The translations under genes were made by a program, and so were the position numbers. The notes below the pieces were generated by a model. It ran no database searches. It worked only from the letters and a program-made list of their open reading frames with translations, and was not told where the DNA came from. A DNA stretch of 12,524 bases from an uncultured Parabacteroides sp. GTDB lineage: Bacteria > Bacteroidota > Bacteroidia > Bacteroidales > Tannerellaceae. This document shows positions 1 to 6,778 of the stretch, piece after piece (positions within the stretch are counted from its first letter, which is position 1; every line of letters begins with the position of its first letter). The stretch is taken from contig CALBYC010000136.1 of assembly GCA_937890135.1 (NCBI GenBank), positions 1 through 12,524 of the forward strand. Direction: 5' to 3'.

Positions 1-407
1 CCGCCAATACGGAAGAGACGTCTGGCGAAGGCGTGGGCAATGGTATCGCCACATGTCTCTTGGACGGCAACCTGAACTCCTTCTGGCACTCGCAGTGGAG
101 CGGAAGCTCGATCAGCTTGCCGCACATCCTGACCGTAGACACGAAGGAGACTGTCACCTTCACGCAGTTCGGCTTGATGCAGAGGCAGCACAGCAGCTTC
201 CGCGACGTGGCGGCAGGCAACTTCTATGTCAGCACGGACGGCTCCACATGGACCAAGGTGAGAAGTTTCAGCATGCAACGAATCCTCGAAGAGCAGATTT
301 TCACCATCCCGCCGACGAAAGGACGCTACTTCCGCATCGAAATCACGCAAAGCAACCGTGGCATCAACTCGTCTCTGGCTGAGGCCTACGCATACGGCAT
401 GAAGTAA
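1..407 (+). CDS. C-terminal end of a discoidin (F5/8 type C) domain protein, partial
   Basis: The open frame enters from the left edge (first full codon at base 3) and ends at TAA 405-407, leaving about 134 residues. They read as the C-terminal part of an F5/8 type C (discoidin-like) galactose-binding beta-sandwich: the segment LLDGNLNSFWHSQWSG near the start is the typical 'DGN..T.WhS.w' loop. It is followed by alternating strands, including FYVSTDGSTWTKV and a penultimate GRYFRIEITQ strand before a short end. In Bacteroidales such domains usually sit at the end of exported surface proteins that bind or cleave glycans or glycoproteins. No upstream catalytic domain is visible here, so substrate and enzyme class are unknown. 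There is no internal start to prefer; the gene plainly begins outside the window. A strong terminator follows 24 bases after the stop, so this is the last gene of its transcript. Confidence is high for the domain and low for any specific role. Confidence 0.82.
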   Translation, partial: ANTEETSGEGVGNGIATCLLDGNLNSFWHSQWSGSSISLPHILTVDTKETVTFTQFGLMQRQHSSFRDVAAGNFYVSTDGSTWTKVRSFSMQRILEEQIFTIPPTKGRYFRIEITQSNRGINSSLAEAYAYGMK

Positions 408-431
408 GCCGGATTAGGCAGGTATAAACCG

Positions 432-477
432 AAAGCCCCATGCAAAGGAAATCGAAATTCCTTGCATGGGGCTTTTT
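432..477 (+). terminator. Rho-independent terminator after the discoidin gene
   Basis: The arms GCCCCATGCAAAGGAA (435-450) and TTCCTTGCATGGGGC (458-472) pair along 15 positions with one bulged A. Flanking AAA (432-434) and TTT (473-475) extend the stem, the loop is 7 nt, and a run of five T (473-477) follows. It ends the rightward transcript of the discoidin gene. Confidence 0.93.
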
Positions 478-853
478 GATCGTTTGCCGGTATAAGAGCC
501 TGACATCGGACATTATTGGAATGCAGCTCTAAAAGGGTTAAAAGACCAGTTGCATAAATTGGTCACAAAGCTGTGAGAATGAAGTTTCTATTAGACTCTT
601 ATACATAAATCTTTTTTTCGTTGTATCATCGTCTTAAATCTACCTTTTTATTTCCCTCTTTGCTTCTCTCCAAAATGGCTTTTCATCCTATTTATTACAG
701 TGATTTTTTTGTACCGATGTTCATTTATATCACCGATAATCAATTACAAACGCTCTGCCATATGTCTTTTTCAAACATATTAGGCAAAAGAAGGAACATG
801 TAGTTGATGTCGTTCCCTCTTTTTGCCTTGTTCATATTAAAGTGCTTCGTGTC
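478..853. other. AT-rich intergenic stretch without a convincing gene
   Basis: This stretch lies between the end of a + strand gene and the end of a - strand gene. Its only sizeable open frame, 621-803 (+), is 60 codons of low-complexity, Phe/Ser-rich translation from pyrimidine-rich DNA, with no recognisable motif or ribosome-binding site, so I do not call it. Two inverted repeats are visible. A small hairpin at 544-564 has arms GACCAGTT and AATTGGTC around a 5-nt loop. A larger imperfect one at 783-827 is listed separately. I see no tRNA and no promoter good enough to call. Confidence 0.6.
783..827 (-). terminator. Imperfect inverted repeat, possible terminator of the leftward ABC cluster
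   Basis: The arm GGCAAAAGAAGGAAC (783-797) faces GTTCCCTCTTTTTGCC (812-827) across a 14-nt loop, with a mismatch and a one-base length difference. It lies 27 bases beyond the stop of the last permease gene, where a transcript end is expected. The T-rich run lies inside the stem and not after it, so it is not a textbook intrinsic terminator. It may instead be a processing or 3' stabilising hairpin. Confidence 0.4.
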
Positions 854-3214
854 TTATTCGCTCTTGATGCTATTGACCGGATTCTCGTTCGCCGCATGCC
901 AGCTTTGGTAGGTGACGGTCAGCAGGGTAATCGAACCGACGATCACTAAGGCGATGGGGAAGACCCACCAATAGATAGGAATCTTGTAGGCAAAGTTCTC
1001 CAACCAGCTGCTGACTCCATAATAGGCGATAGGCATGGATATGCAGAAGCAGACAAGCAACGTCCAGGCATACCCTTTGTTGAGCATCACCAGAATCTGC
1101 GGCGTGGTAGCCCCCATAACCTTGCGTATCCCGATTTCCTTCCGTTTGTATTCGCTGTCAAAGACGACTAATCCGAAGACTCCGACGATGGAGATGAAGA
1201 CCGCCAGCAGGCTGAAGAGGGTGATGATGGTCGTCAGTTGTTGGTCATTCTTGTATAGTTGGTCAAGGACGGAATCGAAGAACCGGACATCATGGGAGAA
1301 TTTCGGGGAAAGAGCGTCCACTTCCGCTTGAACCGCTTTCATCGCTTTGTGCAGGTCGGCCCCCGCTTTCGTCTTGACATAAGCCATTGCGTAACCGCGT
1401 CCGTTCGCATCCCAGTTCTCATAGTCCCATTTTACCTTCCCCCATATCAGCATGGCTGCCGGCGGGGTAGCTTTGTGCATGCTGTAATAGATGAAATCGG
1501 GGACAATGCCGACTATTTGGGTGCTGTCGATGGCATCACCGATTTTTAAGTCGTATTTCTTGGCGGCCGTCTCGTTGAAAAGGTAGACTCCGTGCCGGGT
1601 ATTCTCGTCCTCATCCCTGAAATCTCTCCCTTCGATGGGCTTGATTCCCATCACCCTCGGAAAAGACGGTGAAACTTCCAGCACATCGTAGTAGATGCTC
1701 TTGTCTTTTAGCATTCGTCCCCAATTCATGTAGATGTCGTTCTTGTTGCACAATTCCATATTGGCAAAGGTGACGTCTTCAATTTCCGGGTGGCGTTTGA
1801 CCTGTTCTTCAAACACCTTGTATTTCTTCGCGCAACCATCCAAATCCGAAACAATCAACTGTTCTTTGTCAAAACCTAACGAGGTGGTATGCGTGTAGCG
1901 GTTCTGCAAATACATGAACATCGCAGCCACAATCAATGAAAAAGAGGCTATGAACTGGAATCCGACCAAGACACGGCGCATCGCCTTTCCTTTCGGAGAA
2001 ATGCCGTACGCTCCCTTCAAGGCCAAAGCGGGCGGGAAGGAGGTGGTGTAGTAGGCGGGGTAAGCGGCCGCGCACAAACCGATCAAGATGGCTGCGCCTG
2101 CCGTGCAAACCAGCAGCAGGGGATGGGCGGTGATACGGATGTCGGCTTTGAACAAATGGGTTATCGGCGTGTCTTGCAATATCCATAGGATTAGGATTCC
2201 AATGCCGAACGAAAGCAATCCGATGATGATGGATTCGACAAGCAAATCCATCCGTAGCCTGCCGGTCGTTGCCCCGAACACCTTTTGCGTATTGACATTC
2301 TTGATGCGCAAAGGGGAGATGGCGATGCTGAAGTTGGTGAAGTTGATGGTGGCAATCAGCAGGATGACGATGGCAATCGAGATGATCACAAGCATCATCT
2401 GGCGGCTGGTTCGTGGAACCGAGTCGTAGAGGACCGGGGCGCTGCTATGCAATTCCTTCAACGGATGCACAAACAATCGGACTTCGCTTCTGTTTTGTTT
2501 TATTTCGTCCTTCTCCAAGGCGGATCGGATGAGTGCGTCGACTTCTTCCACTTGGTTTTTGATGTCCGTGCGGATGTAATAGTTGTAGCTCCAATTATTC
2601 CATACATTTTTGTTATCGTTCCCTATGGAGAAGTATATGACATTCTTCAGCGTGTTGTTTTCCGGGAAGTCTTTGTACACTCCTCCTATTTTATAGTGGG
2701 TGCCATATGTTGTGATGGTTTGCCCGGTAGCCGGCTTGTCCGGAAACCATAACCTGGCAAAGCTTTCGGGGACCAAGACGTTATTGTCTATCTCCAAAGC
2801 ATCGGCATCCCCTTCCGTCATCTCAAAATGGAATACTTTCGTTATGCTGGGCGATACTGAGATTTTTTCATAGGAGAAAGAGGGTTGGTTTTCTTCTTCA
2901 CCTATGGTAAAAGCCTGCTCGGAACTGGATGTGTTTAGGATGCATCCCGCTAAGATATGAGGGGAACTTTGGTCGATGGCTTCAGCCAACGGACGGCTGA
3001 CGATTGCCATTTCCCCCCTTTCTTCTCCATCCACATTGACGCGGTAGATATAATCCGCATTGGGGTCGTGCGTGTCGAACTCCCGGTCATAAGTCCATTG
3101 CATGGTCAATAGCATGAATGCCACGAACGCAATGGAAAGCCCCAGGATGTTCAGTGCCATCGCCAACCGGAAACGCTGGAAGATACGGATGAAGTTTCGA
3201 ATGATTAGTCTCAT
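854..3214 (-). CDS. FtsX/MacB-like ABC transporter permease (8-TM, tandem fused halves)
   Basis: This 786-residue inner-membrane permease belongs to the FtsX/MacB superfamily. TM1 is at about 18-40, followed by a large periplasmic (MacB_PCD-like) domain at about 41-270. TM2-TM4 are at about 273-296, 323-346 and 364-388. TM5 (416-436) opens a second half with its own periplasmic domain (437-660) and TM6-TM8 at about 661-686, 713-735 and 749-769. The second half carries the classic cytoplasmic FtsX motif RKEIGIRKVMGAT (691-703); the matching stretch of the first half, IKNVNTQKVFGAT (304-316), is degenerate. The protein therefore looks like two 4-TM permeases fused into one chain, able to serve as a pseudo-dimer on an ATPase dimer. 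It starts 29 bases after the stop of the ATPase gene, so the two are almost certainly one operon and one transporter. Families of this type act as mechanotransmitting exporters or extractors of lipoproteins, peptides or drugs; the substrate here is unknown. No TolC or adaptor gene is nearby. Confidence 0.88.
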   Translation of the reverse strand: MRLIIRNFIRIFQRFRLAMALNILGLSIAFVAFMLLTMQWTYDREFDTHDPNADYIYRVNVDGEERGEMAIVSRPLAEAIDQSSPHILAGCILNTSSSEQAFTIGEEENQPSFSYEKISVSPSITKVFHFEMTEGDADALEIDNNVLVPESFARLWFPDKPATGQTITTYGTHYKIGGVYKDFPENNTLKNVIYFSIGNDNKNVWNNWSYNYYIRTDIKNQVEEVDALIRSALEKDEIKQNRSEVRLFVHPLKELHSSAPVLYDSVPRTSRQMMLVIISIAIVILLIATINFTNFSIAISPLRIKNVNTQKVFGATTGRLRMDLLVESIIIGLLSFGIGILILWILQDTPITHLFKADIRITAHPLLLVCTAGAAILIGLCAAAYPAYYTTSFPPALALKGAYGISPKGKAMRRVLVGFQFIASFSLIVAAMFMYLQNRYTHTTSLGFDKEQLIVSDLDGCAKKYKVFEEQVKRHPEIEDVTFANMELCNKNDIYMNWGRMLKDKSIYYDVLEVSPSFPRVMGIKPIEGRDFRDEDENTRHGVYLFNETAAKKYDLKIGDAIDSTQIVGIVPDFIYYSMHKATPPAAMLIWGKVKWDYENWDANGRGYAMAYVKTKAGADLHKAMKAVQAEVDALSPKFSHDVRFFDSVLDQLYKNDQQLTTIITLFSLLAVFISIVGVFGLVVFDSEYKRKEIGIRKVMGATTPQILVMLNKGYAWTLLVCFCISMPIAYYGVSSWLENFAYKIPIYWWVFPIALVIVGSITLLTVTYQSWHAANENPVNSIKSE

Positions 3215-3243
3215 AGTGATAGTGCATGAATATTAGATGAGCA

Positions 3244-3924
3244 TTAGATATATCCCTGCACGGAACTAACAATCTGGCCGTCGAACAGGTTGATGATTCG
3301 GTGTGCGAAGCCGGCATCGTGCTGGGAGTGGGTCACCATGACGATGGTTGTTCCCTCGTTGTTCAATTCGGTCAGCAGTTGCATCACTTCTGCTCCGTTC
3401 TTGGAATCCAAGTTTCCGGTTGGTTCATCGGCCAAGATAATCTTAGGGTTGGATACGACAGCGCGGGCAATGGCGACACGTTGTTGCTGACCTCCTGACA
3501 GCTGTTGCGGGAAATGTTGGGCGCGGTGGCTGATATTCATGCGCTGCAAGATTTCAGTGACACGTTTTTTCCTCTCCTCCGCTTTGATGTTCAGGTAGGT
3601 GAGGGGCAGCTCGACATTCTCAAACACATTCAGCTCGTCTATCAGGTTGAAGCTTTGGAAGACGAAACCGATGTTGCCTTTGCGCACTTGGGTACGCTCT
3701 TTCTCTTTCAAATGGCCTACTTCTTGGTCGCCCAAGTAATAATTCCCGGATGTCGGGTTGTCCAATAGGCCCAAGATATTCAGAAGCGTGGACTTGCCAC
3801 ATCCGGACGGTCCCATGATGGCGACAAACTCTTTGTCCTTAACTACCAGATTTACATTGTTCAACGCTATGGTTTCAACTTCTTCCGTACGGAATGTCTT
3901 GCATAAATTCTCAATCTTGATCAT
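3244..3924 (-). CDS. ABC transporter ATP-binding protein, LolD/MacB type
   Basis: This 226-residue ATPase has the full motif set: Walker A GPSGCGKST (38-46), Q-loop Gln90, signature LSGGQQQRVAIARA (142-155), Walker B IILADE (162-167), D-loop around 171-174 and H-loop His199. Length and motif spelling (ADEPTGNLD, then MVTHSQHDA) place it with the LolD/MacB/FtsE group, which energises FtsX-like permeases from the cytoplasmic face. All catalytic residues are intact, so it should hydrolyse ATP. It is followed 29 bases later by an 8-TM permease, its evident partner. Another permease gene lies just upstream but is separated by 187 bases holding an activator-site block and a sigma-54-like promoter, so the ATPase gene begins its own transcription unit. 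The predicted 5' leader from that promoter is about 50 nt. The ATPase may also serve the upstream permease, which has no ATPase of its own in the window. Confidence 0.95.
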   Translation of the reverse strand: MIKIENLCKTFRTEEVETIALNNVNLVVKDKEFVAIMGPSGCGKSTLLNILGLLDNPTSGNYYLGDQEVGHLKEKERTQVRKGNIGFVFQSFNLIDELNVFENVELPLTYLNIKAEERKKRVTEILQRMNISHRAQHFPQQLSGGQQQRVAIARAVVSNPKIILADEPTGNLDSKNGAEVMQLLTELNNEGTTIVMVTHSQHDAGFAHRIINLFDGQIVSSVQGYI

Positions 3925-3987
3925 AATTGTAATTGTTTAATTTATTGTTTACTGTTTTGTATTTTTTATCTTTCGTACAAAGCTTAA

Positions 3988-4003
3988 TTCAAATATCATG
4001 CCA
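3988..4003 (-). promoter_or_regulatory. Sigma-54-like -24/-12 promoter for the ATPase-permease operon
   Basis: On the - strand this reads TGGCAT-GATAT-TTGAA, matching the sigma-54 form TGGCAC-N5-TTGCA at the -24 GG and at TTG of the -12 box, though the canonical GC of the -12 element is GA. The predicted start of transcription is near 3977, about 53 nt before the ATPase start codon. The element is nearly the same as that before the upstream permease (3 differences in 16) and sits at exactly the same distance from an identical upstream repeat block. That makes chance unlikely. Confidence 0.68.
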
Positions 4004-4056
4004 TAATCGTATTGTATTGATAAATAGCGATGTATGTTATTTGTCCTTGAGAGGAA

Positions 4057-4096
4057 GTGTCCAAATTTTTGACACCTCTGTCCAAATTTTTGACAC
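4057..4096 (-). promoter_or_regulatory. Twin-palindrome upstream activating site (copy 1)
   Basis: The + strand shows GTGTCCAAATTTTTGACAC (4057-4075) and CTGTCCAAATTTTTGACAC (4078-4096), starting 21 bp apart, that is two helical turns. Each is close to a perfect palindrome: GTGTC faces GACAC and the AT core is symmetric apart from one pair. Centres fall near -89 and -110 from the predicted transcription start, the usual range for sigma-54 enhancer-binding proteins. The block lies only 15 bases beyond the stop codon of the upstream permease gene. A weak IHF-like match lies between block and promoter at 4010-4022 (- strand, one mismatch by eye). The binding protein is not encoded in the window. 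Confidence 0.72.
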
Positions 4097-4111
4097 ATAC
4101 CTTTCCTTTGT

Positions 4112-6496
4112 CTATTCGTTCCGGATGCTGTCTACCGGATTGCAGGTGGCGGCACGCCAACTTTGGAAAACGACTGTAGCCAGCGTGACAAGCAGCACTA
4201 TTGCCAAGGCTGCCAGGTAAACCCAAAGGTAAATAGGGGTTTTGACGGCGAAGTTTTCCAACCATTTGCTTACACCATAATAAGCAATGGGAACGGCAAT
4301 CACGAAACAAGCCAAGATGATGTAGATGTAGGTTTTGCTCAACAACATGAGTATTTCCTGTATGCTTGAACCCATCACGCGGCGTATGCCAATCTCTTTG
4401 CGGCGGTAAGCGGCTTCAAACATAACCAAGCTGAATACACCCACCAAGGACAGGAGGATGGCGAGGGCACTGAAGAGGGTAATCATTTGTTTCATGTTCT
4501 CTTCCTGCTGGTAGAGATGGTCGAATATCTTGTCGTAGAACTTGATGTCGGTCGGATAAGACGGGTCGATATTGGCAACGACCTGCTGGATATGTTTTAC
4601 CGCTTGCCCGAAGTCTGCACCTTTTTTGAGGCGGATGTACGATACCCCTTTATAATTGTGTTTGTCGTTAATGACAAATACGGCAGCCTCTTTTTTCAAC
4701 CTGGCGGACGAGAACTGGACGTTTTCCGTAAAACCGGCAAAGTAGGCTCTGTCATAACTTTTTGAAAATGTACGCTCTACCTGGTCACCGGTTTCTGCGT
4801 GAATGGCTTCCTGCAAACTTTTGAAACCATAGAATATCAAGTCATTTCCTTTCTCGTCTGCTTCGGTAGGCATGTTTCCTTCTACTACTTTGATGCCCAT
4901 CACTTTGAAAAAGTTCCAGCTGACCGGGTACGCCTCTACTGTGTATCGTTGCTCTTTATAACCCAGACTCCAAGTCATGTATCCGTCTCTTTCTCCCATG
5001 ATTTGTGAAGAGAAGCATACATCTTCTATTTCAGGATAGGACTTGAGCTGTTCAACGTAGGCATCCTTGTGTTTGCTGAGTAGGCTATATTCCAATTCCA
5101 CTACGGCTATCTGGTCTGTGTCGAAACCGTGATTGGTATGGCGCATATAATGATTCTGCAAGTAGACAAAGCTTGTGCAGATAATCAATATCATGGAGAT
5201 GATGAACTGGATGGATATCAGAACTGCACGTAATTTCCTGCCGGCATGGGATAATCCGAAAGAGCCCTTTAACACAAGGGCGGGGGCAAACGAGGTCGCA
5301 TAAAAAGAGGGATATGATCCCGCGATCATTCCGACCAACAATGATAACATCCCCACTTCTATCAGCAAAGGCACGTGTGAACTGAAACGGATGTCGGCTT
5401 TGACGAAATCCAACATGTGAAATTCTTGTAAGTTAAAGACTATCGCTAAACTTAACAAGTAGGCAAGGAATGCAGTCAGCATGGCTTCTGCTACCAAGGT
5501 CAGGCGCAAGTGGCTGTTGCTGTTTCCTAATACCTTTTGGGTGTTGATGCTGCGGATCCGGATAGGCACCAAAGCCAGATAGATATTGGTGAAGTTGATG
5601 CAGGCAATGACGATGACCAAAAAGGCAATGCCGATAAGCAGGTAAGTCGTTTGCCGGTCTCCACCTTTCATGATTTGCCCATCCGGAGATTCGTTCAAGT
5701 AGTAGAGTGAAGAGATTGATTTTAGCGTGATGCTTGCGTTTCCTTCTAACCAATTTAGCTGTTTGAAATCAAACGAACTATTGAAATTCTCTTCGACTTG
5801 CCTCGGGGTCACGCCGGGTTTCAGCATGACGTAACAGTAATAGTTGCTGCTGTTCCAATCATCTTTTGTGCGGTCATCCCCCATGGCAGTGTATATTGTG
5901 TTGTTGAGTTGGGTGTTCCCTGGAAAATCTTTATACACACCTCCCACGACCAGGTACTTGTATTCCCCTTTTGTCCATATGTTGCCGTCCTTAATGTTGA
6001 TCTGTTTGCCTACCGCAGGTTCCTTACCGAAAAACTTGCGAGCCAAGCTTTCCGGGAGAAGCAGTTGATTATTTTCTTTCAGGCAATTTTTGTTCCCTTC
6101 CACCATTTGGAAGTTGAACATGTCCGTAATTTCCGGATAGCAGGTCATGATTTGCTCTTTGAATCCGGTTTCCTTATTGTCCGCATCAACCGTGATATAC
6201 ATGTTTGGGCTATAAGGATTCAATATTGTCCCGGTCTCGATTAAAGGAGAAGCGTGTATGATGCTATAAACGAAGGGACGTACCAGGATAGGGGTGCTCC
6301 AATTGTCCGTCACCAACTCCACGCGGTAAATCCGTGAGGCATTGGGATGGCAGGATTCAAATCCACTCTCGAAGCGAATTTGCATCAAAATGATGATGAA
6401 AGCAGCAAAAGCGGCTGCCAGTCCAATGATGTTAAGGAGTACGGCCAGTTTGTATCGCCTTACAATGCTCCTTAAATTTCTGAAAAGAGGATTCAT
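4112..6496 (-). CDS. FtsX/MacB-like ABC transporter permease (8-TM, tandem fused halves), paralogue
   Basis: This 794-residue inner-membrane protein has the same plan as the permease at 854-3214 and is clearly its paralogue. TM1 is at about 17-40, a periplasmic domain at about 41-280, and TM2-TM4 at about 283-308, 333-354 and 375-398. TM5 is at about 425-446, the second periplasmic domain at 447-667, and TM6-TM8 at about 669-693, 722-741 and 756-778. Shared landmarks include KADIRF/KADIRI before TM4, the phrase INTQKV after TM2, YYGVSKWLENFA near the end, and a C-terminal NPVDSIRNE resembling NPVNSIKSE. The FtsX motif RRKEIGIRRVMGSS (698-711) is intact in the second half and eroded in the first. 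The gene has its own sigma-54-like promoter and twin-palindrome site but no adjacent ATPase gene in the same unit; the nearest ATPase lies downstream under an identical control region. It may form a separate transporter sharing that ATPase. Substrate unknown. Confidence 0.88.
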   Translation of the reverse strand: MNPLFRNLRSIVRRYKLAVLLNIIGLAAAFAAFIIILMQIRFESGFESCHPNASRIYRVELVTDNWSTPILVRPFVYSIIHASPLIETGTILNPYSPNMYITVDADNKETGFKEQIMTCYPEITDMFNFQMVEGNKNCLKENNQLLLPESLARKFFGKEPAVGKQINIKDGNIWTKGEYKYLVVGGVYKDFPGNTQLNNTIYTAMGDDRTKDDWNSSNYYCYVMLKPGVTPRQVEENFNSSFDFKQLNWLEGNASITLKSISSLYYLNESPDGQIMKGGDRQTTYLLIGIAFLVIVIACINFTNIYLALVPIRIRSINTQKVLGNSNSHLRLTLVAEAMLTAFLAYLLSLAIVFNLQEFHMLDFVKADIRFSSHVPLLIEVGMLSLLVGMIAGSYPSFYATSFAPALVLKGSFGLSHAGRKLRAVLISIQFIISMILIICTSFVYLQNHYMRHTNHGFDTDQIAVVELEYSLLSKHKDAYVEQLKSYPEIEDVCFSSQIMGERDGYMTWSLGYKEQRYTVEAYPVSWNFFKVMGIKVVEGNMPTEADEKGNDLIFYGFKSLQEAIHAETGDQVERTFSKSYDRAYFAGFTENVQFSSARLKKEAAVFVINDKHNYKGVSYIRLKKGADFGQAVKHIQQVVANIDPSYPTDIKFYDKIFDHLYQQEENMKQMITLFSALAILLSLVGVFSLVMFEAAYRRKEIGIRRVMGSSIQEILMLLSKTYIYIILACFVIAVPIAYYGVSKWLENFAVKTPIYLWVYLAALAIVLLVTLATVVFQSWRAATCNPVDSIRNE

Positions 6497-6531
6497 GTTA
6501 TCTTACATTTATTGTTTTATGCTTTACTTCA

Positions 6532-6547
6532 TCCAAATATCGTGCCA
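6532..6547 (-). promoter_or_regulatory. Sigma-54-like -24/-12 promoter for the upstream permease gene
   Basis: On the - strand this reads TGGCAC-GATAT-TTGGA. The -24 half is a perfect match to the sigma-54 consensus with correct N5 spacing, and the -12 half has TTGG where TTGC is usual. Transcription would start near 6521, giving a leader of about 25 nt before the ATG at 6496. No good TAnnTTTG housekeeping element was noticed in the same leader. Confidence 0.73.
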
Positions 6548-6600
6548 AATTTGTATGTAGCTGTATGATAGACATATATGATTTTATTTCTGTTTGGTAA

Positions 6601-6640
6601 GTGTCCAAATTTTTGACACCTCTGTCCAAATTTTTGACAC
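6601..6640 (-). promoter_or_regulatory. Twin-palindrome upstream activating site (copy 2)
   Basis: The sites at 6601-6619 and 6622-6640 are base-for-base the same as copy 1, and identity with copy 1 spans 42 bases (6599-6640 against 4055-4096). The inner palindrome ends 53 bp from the -24 box, as in copy 1, while the intervening bases are unrelated. It therefore behaves like a protein-binding enhancer at a fixed distance and not like a recently copied promoter region. It lies 138 bases beyond the comEC-like stop, so it also marks the border between two gene groups. Confidence 0.74.
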
Positions 6641-6778
6641 TTTGCGTGCGGTGAATCATAAGACTGGAGGTGACGATTTGTTCCCTTTGAGCGGATGATT
6701 GCAAAACGGAAAGCGTCGTCCTGTTGATGGATAATTCTTTGCGCCCTTCATTGCTCGAACGCATCAGGCGGCGCATAC

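Noticed and set aside
621..803. 60-codon + strand frame in the left intergenic stretch
   Set aside because: Low-complexity, pyrimidine-rich translation with no domain, no ribosome-binding site and no promoter; it also overlaps the hairpin at 783-827.
3996..4310. Open frame on the - strand ending past copy 1 of the palindromes, also encoding VKNLD repeats
   Set aside because: It overlaps the end of a real permease in another frame, and the repeated peptide is the regulatory block read as codons. Similar annotated 'proteins' in databases might, however, mark further copies of the block.
6740..6774. Inverted repeat TGCGCC/GGCGCA just after the comEC-like stop
   Set aside because: Only a 6-bp stem with a 23-nt loop and no T-run; too weak to call a terminator.
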